This document shows, piece after piece, positions 5,811 through 8,977 of a stretch of 8,977 nt of DNA. The notes under the pieces were generated by a model. It searched no databases and was not told the origin of the DNA. It saw only the letters and a list, made by a program, of their open reading frames with translations. The position numbers were made by a program, and so were the translations under genes. Positions within the stretch are counted from its first letter, which is position 1, and every line of letters begins with the position of its first letter. The DNA lies in the NCBI GenBank assembly GCA_937862595.1, contig CALMFL010000306.1, positions 1-8,977 on the forward strand. The letters run 5' to 3'. Source of the stretch: an uncultured Fidelibacterota bacterium (lineage in GTDB: Bacteria; Fidelibacterota; Fidelibacteria; Fidelibacterales; Fidelibacteraceae).

Positions 5811-7439
5811 TCATAAAGCGAAATGATTGATCATGGGCATTCTTCGGCCCTGGCCGAAGGCTTTGGGCGTGACCCGCAGTCCGGGCGCCGCCTGCCAGCG
5901 CTTGTATTCGGTCGTCCGGATCAGATTGAAAATACGATACACCAGATCGGGGTCCCCGGTGTCCCGGATCAGCTGTTCAATGGACCGGTTGTCGCACAGC
6001 AGATCGTCGACGATCGGACTGACAATATCGTAGTCGAAGGGGTCAAACTGGTTTTCAGCCAGTTCCGCGGAGGGTTTTTTCAGAATCGTGTTTTCGGGAA
6101 TGACATCGTAGCCGTACTGTGCATTCAGGTAGTTCGCCAGACGGTACACATCCGGTTTGTTCAGGTCGCTGATCGGGGCAAGCCCCCCGCACATGTCCCC
6201 GTAGAGGGTACAGTATCCGAGGGCAAGTTCGGTCTTGTTCCCGGTCGTCAGGACCAGGGCCTTTTTTTTGTTCGCGATCGACATCAGGAGCGTGCCGCGG
6301 ATACGGGCCTGCAGGTTTTCTTCGGCAAGGCCGAACGCCGTTCCCGCAAAGGGCTTTTCGAGGGATTTCAGGAAGGTATCGTACATAGGGCTGATGGGAA
6401 TGATATCGAAATGAACGTTTAAATTTTCGGCGCATTTCCGGGCATCGGCCAGCGAGTGATCGCTGCTGAAGACGGACGGCATGGCATAGGTATAGACATG
6501 AGCCGGACCCAGGGCCTCGGAAGCCAGGACCGTCACCAGCGCGGAATCGATGCCCCCGCTCAGCCCGATCACGGCGTCCCGGAACCCGCTTTTATAAAAA
6601 TAGTCCCGGATACCGAGGATCAGCGCCGAACGGAGCTCCTCAAGTTCCCGGAATTCCGGTTCGGGCAAGGGTTGGTCGCTTCGTCCGTCCGTAAAGCGGC
6701 AGTATCCCATAGCCTCCTGCGAGGCGGGCATGTAGGCGGCGAAACGCCCTTCGGCATCCAGCGCAAAGCTGTTGCCGTCAAAGATCAGCTCGTCCTGGCC
6801 GCCTACAAGGTTCACATAGACAAAGGGGATCCTGAATTTTTCAACCTTATCGCGCACGAGGGCGATGCGCTGTTTGATCTTTCCGACGCAATAGGGGGAA
6901 GCGCTGGCATTGAGAATGATATCCGCCCCCTGTTCGGCCAGTTCGCGCGTCACCTTGATCTCATACTTGTTATCCCACAGATCCTCGCAGATCTCAATGC
7001 CAAGAAGACGGTCGTTCCCTTTTATCTTGACCGGAATGGGCTGGGGATGCCGGTTCGGGCTGAAGTAGCGGAGCTCGTCGAACACGTCGTAGGTGGGCAG
7101 ATTGGTCTTGAGCACATAATCGATGATGCGGCCGTTCTGCATCACGGCAAGCGCGTTATAACGGCGTTCTTCCTGCACATGGATCACGCCGACGATCGCG
7201 ATGATGTTTTCCGCGAACGCGGCGATCTCCAGAAGCTGTTTCCGGTTTTCCGATATGAATTCATCTTCAAGGATAAGGTCAAGGGGCGGATAGCCGCACA
7301 GGGCAAGCTCCGGGAACAGGACGATGTCCGCACCCTGCACCTGTGCCTCGCGGATCGCCGAAATGATCTTTTGGGCGTTGCCGGAGATATCCCCCACGGT
7401 AACGTTGATCTGCGCCATTGCGATTGAACAGTTCATCAT
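5811..7439 (-). CDS. nadE: Glutamine-dependent NAD+ synthetase
   Basis: Cytoplasmic enzyme for the last step of NAD+ synthesis: ATP-dependent amidation of deamido-NAD+ (NaAD) using ammonia released from glutamine. The 542-residue product has the two-domain form. The N-terminal nitrilase-type glutaminase domain (about 3-260) shows the catalytic triad Glu44 (FPELALCGYPP), Lys111 (LKTNLPTYDVFDE) and Cys151 (GIEICEDLW). The C-terminal synthetase domain (about 268-542) has the PP-loop SGGIDS (294-299), TTGNKTELALGY (398-409) and YGDMCGGLAPISDL (413-426), and ends with the expected KAFGQGRRMP region. All key residues look intact. Two adjacent ATGs (7439, 7436) lie just after the acyP stop, 2 bases away, and no clear Shine-Dalgarno precedes them, so translation is probably coupled to acyP. 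Longer in-frame starts inside acyP would add residues not expected before the first beta strand (SIAMAQINVTVGD). Confidence 0.97.
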   Translation of the reverse strand: MMNCSIAMAQINVTVGDISGNAQKIISAIREAQVQGADIVLFPELALCGYPPLDLILEDEFISENRKQLLEIAAFAENIIAIVGVIHVQEERRYNALAVMQNGRIIDYVLKTNLPTYDVFDELRYFSPNRHPQPIPVKIKGNDRLLGIEICEDLWDNKYEIKVTRELAEQGADIILNASASPYCVGKIKQRIALVRDKVEKFRIPFVYVNLVGGQDELIFDGNSFALDAEGRFAAYMPASQEAMGYCRFTDGRSDQPLPEPEFRELEELRSALILGIRDYFYKSGFRDAVIGLSGGIDSALVTVLASEALGPAHVYTYAMPSVFSSDHSLADARKCAENLNVHFDIIPISPMYDTFLKSLEKPFAGTAFGLAEENLQARIRGTLLMSIANKKKALVLTTGNKTELALGYCTLYGDMCGGLAPISDLNKPDVYRLANYLNAQYGYDVIPENTILKKPSAELAENQFDPFDYDIVSPIVDDLLCDNRSIEQLIRDTGDPDLVYRIFNLIRTTEYKRWQAAPGLRVTPKAFGQGRRMPMINHFAL

Positions 7440-7441
7440 GA

Positions 7442-7720
7442 TCACATCTTTATGCTGAATTGCTGAAAATAACATTCGCCTTCGAAAGGCTCCCGTACGA
7501 TCCGGTCGATACGTGCGCGGGACGGGCCTGCCCTCAGGTAGTCCATGAATACCCGGATCGCGTCTTCGGGACCCTGAGCAATGATCTCAACCTCGCCCCG
7601 GGAGGTGTTCCGGACATATCCGGCGATCCCGAGCATGTCCGCATGCTGCTTTGCGAACCAGCGGTAACCGACCATTTGCACCTGTCCGGCGACCGTTATT
7701 TTTACTGTGCTGTCCTCCAT
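7442..7720 (-). CDS. acyP: Acylphosphatase
   Basis: Small cytoplasmic enzyme that hydrolyses acyl phosphates to a carboxylate and phosphate. The 92-residue product has the family length and core: VAGQVQMVGYRWF (10-22) with the phosphate-binding loop and catalytic Arg20, then GYVRNTSRGEVEIIAQG (34-50) with catalytic Asn38. The usual VQGVG reads VQMVG. I chose the ATG at 7720 over the one at 7753: the latter would translate through the trxA terminator hairpin and add 11 residues (MTPGETPGFFF) foreign to the family. The chosen ATG follows the terminator T-run directly, has no upstream Shine-Dalgarno, and overlaps a GGAGG. It is 2 bases upstream of nadE. Because the trxA terminator sits immediately before it, transcription must come by read-through or from a promoter inside trxA. 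Confidence 0.9.
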   Translation of the reverse strand: MEDSTVKITVAGQVQMVGYRWFAKQHADMLGIAGYVRNTSRGEVEIIAQGPEDAIRVFMDYLRAGPSRARIDRIVREPFEGECYFQQFSIKM

Positions 7721-7748
7721 AAAAAAGAAACCCGGGGTTTCCCCCGGG
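7721..7748 (-). terminator. Intrinsic terminator after trxA
   Basis: On the minus strand a perfect 7-bp GC-only stem (CCCGGGG / CCCCGGG, arms 7742-7748 and 7731-7737) with a 4-base loop is followed by TTTCTTTTTT (7721-7730). It begins eight bases after the trxA stop codon. This is a standard Rho-independent terminator. It ends exactly at the acyP start codon. Confidence 0.88.
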
Positions 7749-7756
7749 GTCATCTT

Positions 7757-8083
7757 TCAGATCATGGTTTTGATCCGGGACTCAAGCTCGCTTTTGGGCA
7801 CGTTCCCGATGACCTGGTCAATGATCTTCCCTCCCTTGACAAAGAGCAGGGTCGGGATCGACCGGACGCCGAGCTGGCCCGGGACCATGGGTGAATCGTC
7901 GACGTTCACTTTCGCCACAATGATCTTGCCTTCGTATTCCTGAGCAAGTTCTTCCAGTTTGGGCGCGATCATGCGGCAGGGCCCGCACCAGGGCGCCCAG
8001 AAATCCACAACGACCGGCAGGGGGTTGGAGAGAACCTTCTCCTGGAAGGTTTGATCGGTGACTTCAACGGTTAATTGCGACAT
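7757..8083 (-). CDS. trxA: Thioredoxin
   Basis: Cytoplasmic disulfide reductase of standard length (108 residues), which passes electrons from thioredoxin reductase to enzymes such as ribonucleotide reductase. The active site is FWAPWCGPCRMIAPKL, with redox Cys33 and Cys36 in the classical WCGPC. Asp27 (VVDFW), cis-Pro77 in SIPTLLFVKGG and the late Gly-rich turn complete the fold. The ATG has GGAGG five bases upstream (8089-8093). It has a candidate promoter in the 63-base gap before it and a strong terminator after it, so it is probably expressed largely as a single-gene transcript. Confidence 0.98.
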   Translation of the reverse strand: MSQLTVEVTDQTFQEKVLSNPLPVVVDFWAPWCGPCRMIAPKLEELAQEYEGKIIVAKVNVDDSPMVPGQLGVRSIPTLLFVKGGKIIDQVIGNVPKSELESRIKTMI

Positions 8084-8110
8084 TCTATCCTCCAGTATTT
8101 TTTTCTCGTG

Positions 8111-8119
8111 AATATAGCA
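8111..8119 (-). promoter_or_regulatory. Candidate extended -10 promoter for trxA
   Basis: On the minus strand TGCTATATT combines a TGn extension with a hexamer one base from TATAAT. The sequence 16-18 bases upstream (TATCAT/ATCATA) does not match a -35 well, which extended -10 promoters tolerate. The start would fall about 20 bases before the trxA ATG and leave room for GGAGG. The gap is A/T-rich compared with the flanking genes. Confidence 0.45.
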
Positions 8120-8146
8120 CTTTTTTCCCGAATATGATATGAATTT

Positions 8147-8977
8147 CTAAGCGCGCAGCCACTGAATGATCTCTTTGAGCGTCGCCCGCTTCCCGTACAT
8201 CAGGATCGTGGTCCTGAAGATCTTGCTTCCTGCCCGGGCAATGGCAAAGATCCAGACCAGCAGGTAGATCATCATCAGGATGATCTCCCACAGGGGCGCC
8301 GACAGCATCCCGATCTTCAGGATCATCATGAAGGGCGTGGTCAGGGGGATGAACGACAGGATCGTGGTCAAAGGCGTGCCGGGATTCATCATGATCGGCT
8401 GGATGAGCATGATCGGCAGCACGGCGAACAGCGAGAGATAGCCGACGGACTGCTGGGCGTCCCGCTCGTTGTCAAAAAGAGAGCCGAGGCTGACATAGAG
8501 GGTGGCGTACATGAAATATCCCATGATGAAGTAGACAAAATACCACAGGATGTTCGGGGTGAATACGTCCGCCGGCGACAGGTCCAGATCGATGAACGAT
8601 CCGCCGAAGATCGTCAGGAGCAGGATGATGACAAGATAGATGCATATCTGGATGACGCCCATCATCCCGATGCCCAGGATCTTACCGGCCATCAGTTCAT
8701 GCGGCTTGATGCTTGAAAGCATGATCTCCATAATGCGGTTTGACCGTTCTTCGATCACCCCGCTGATCAGCATGGACGAACTCATGATAATGCCCATGAC
8801 GAGCAGCCAGAGAAAGATCCCCGGAATGCCGTATTTGATGAGCAGGTTCGATCGGGTGGTGTCCCCCGTTTTGCCCACTTCAAAAACGCTGACCTTCGGC
8901 CGTTCCAGCACGTATTCCATATCCTGTTTCGTCAGGCCGAGCGAGACGATGCGTTTCTCCATGCTGTATTGTTTCAG
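8147..8977 (-). CDS. ABC-2 type transporter permease (NatB/YhaP-like), N-terminus beyond right edge
   Basis: Membrane subunit of an ABC exporter. About 276 residues are visible and the frame stays open to the window edge; the ATG at 8962 is probably internal because family members are around 400 residues with an N-terminal membrane segment and a large outer domain. Visible parts are the end of that outer domain (to about residue 45), then about six hydrophobic segments. The conserved GVIEERSNRIMEIMLSSI block, followed by PHELMAGKILGIG, lies after the first of them and is typical of NatB-like ABC-2 permeases. The ATPase partner is not in the window and would be expected further right (upstream). 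Substrate is unknown; NatB relatives export Na+, others export drugs or peptides. It ends 63 bases before trxA with no obvious terminator. Confidence 0.9.
   Translation of the reverse strand: MKQYSMEKRIVSLGLTKQDMEYVLERPKVSVFEVGKTGDTTRSNLLIKYGIPGIFLWLLVMGIIMSSSMLISGVIEERSNRIMEIMLSSIKPHELMAGKILGIGMMGVIQICIYLVIILLLTIFGGSFIDLDLSPADVFTPNILWYFVYFIMGYFMYATLYVSLGSLFDNERDAQQSVGYLSLFAVLPIMLIQPIMMNPGTPLTTILSFIPLTTPFMMILKIGMLSAPLWEIILMMIYLLVWIFAIARAGSKIFRTTILMYGKRATLKEIIQWLRA

Noticed and set aside
6456..7427. Plus-strand open frame of 323 codons
   Set aside because: Antisense to nadE, whose catalytic residues are all intact. No motif or credible start region supports it.

Overview
The window reads as chromosomal, housekeeping-type DNA from a Gram-negative (diderm) bacterium of roughly 53-55% GC by eye. 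The diderm call rests on an outer-membrane-type lipoprotein with a FlgO/CsgG-like domain and on a long signal peptidase I that resembles those of FCB-group and related candidate phyla. I cannot name a phylum. The tryptophanase suggests amino-acid fermentation. No insertion sequence, integrase, tRNA, rRNA, CRISPR array or phage gene is visible.

Every supported gene is on the minus strand, so transcription runs from high to low coordinates. In that order: the C-terminal part of a NatB/YhaP-like ABC-2 permease (cut by the right edge); trxA with its own candidate promoter and a strong terminator; acylphosphatase and glutamine-dependent NAD+ synthetase (2 bases apart); comEC (TTG start, after a 129-base gap with promoter-like and CRP-like sequence); a FlgO-like lipoprotein with a long Pro/Lys/Glu-rich tail; a one-frame fusion of RNase HII to a YraN/UPF0102 nuclease; lepB; and, after a 99-base gap with a hairpin, the N-terminal third of a tryptophanase (cut by the left edge).

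The tightest cluster is lipoprotein, rnhB-yraN fusion and lepB: the first two overlap by 4 bases (ATGA) and the next two are 9 bases apart, so they are probably co-translated. comEC and the rnhB-yraN fusion both concern nucleic acids (DNA uptake, RNA:DNA hybrid removal, a predicted nuclease), while lepB and the lipoprotein concern the envelope. The remaining genes are general metabolism or redox (trxA, acyP, nadE).

I do not see a clearly new multi-gene system. The points most worth following are the RNase HII-YraN fusion, the ComEC C-terminal domain that has lost its metal-binding motif, the charged tail of the FlgO-like lipoprotein, and the odd start region of acyP directly behind the trxA terminator. 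The long plus-strand open frames are shadows of these genes.
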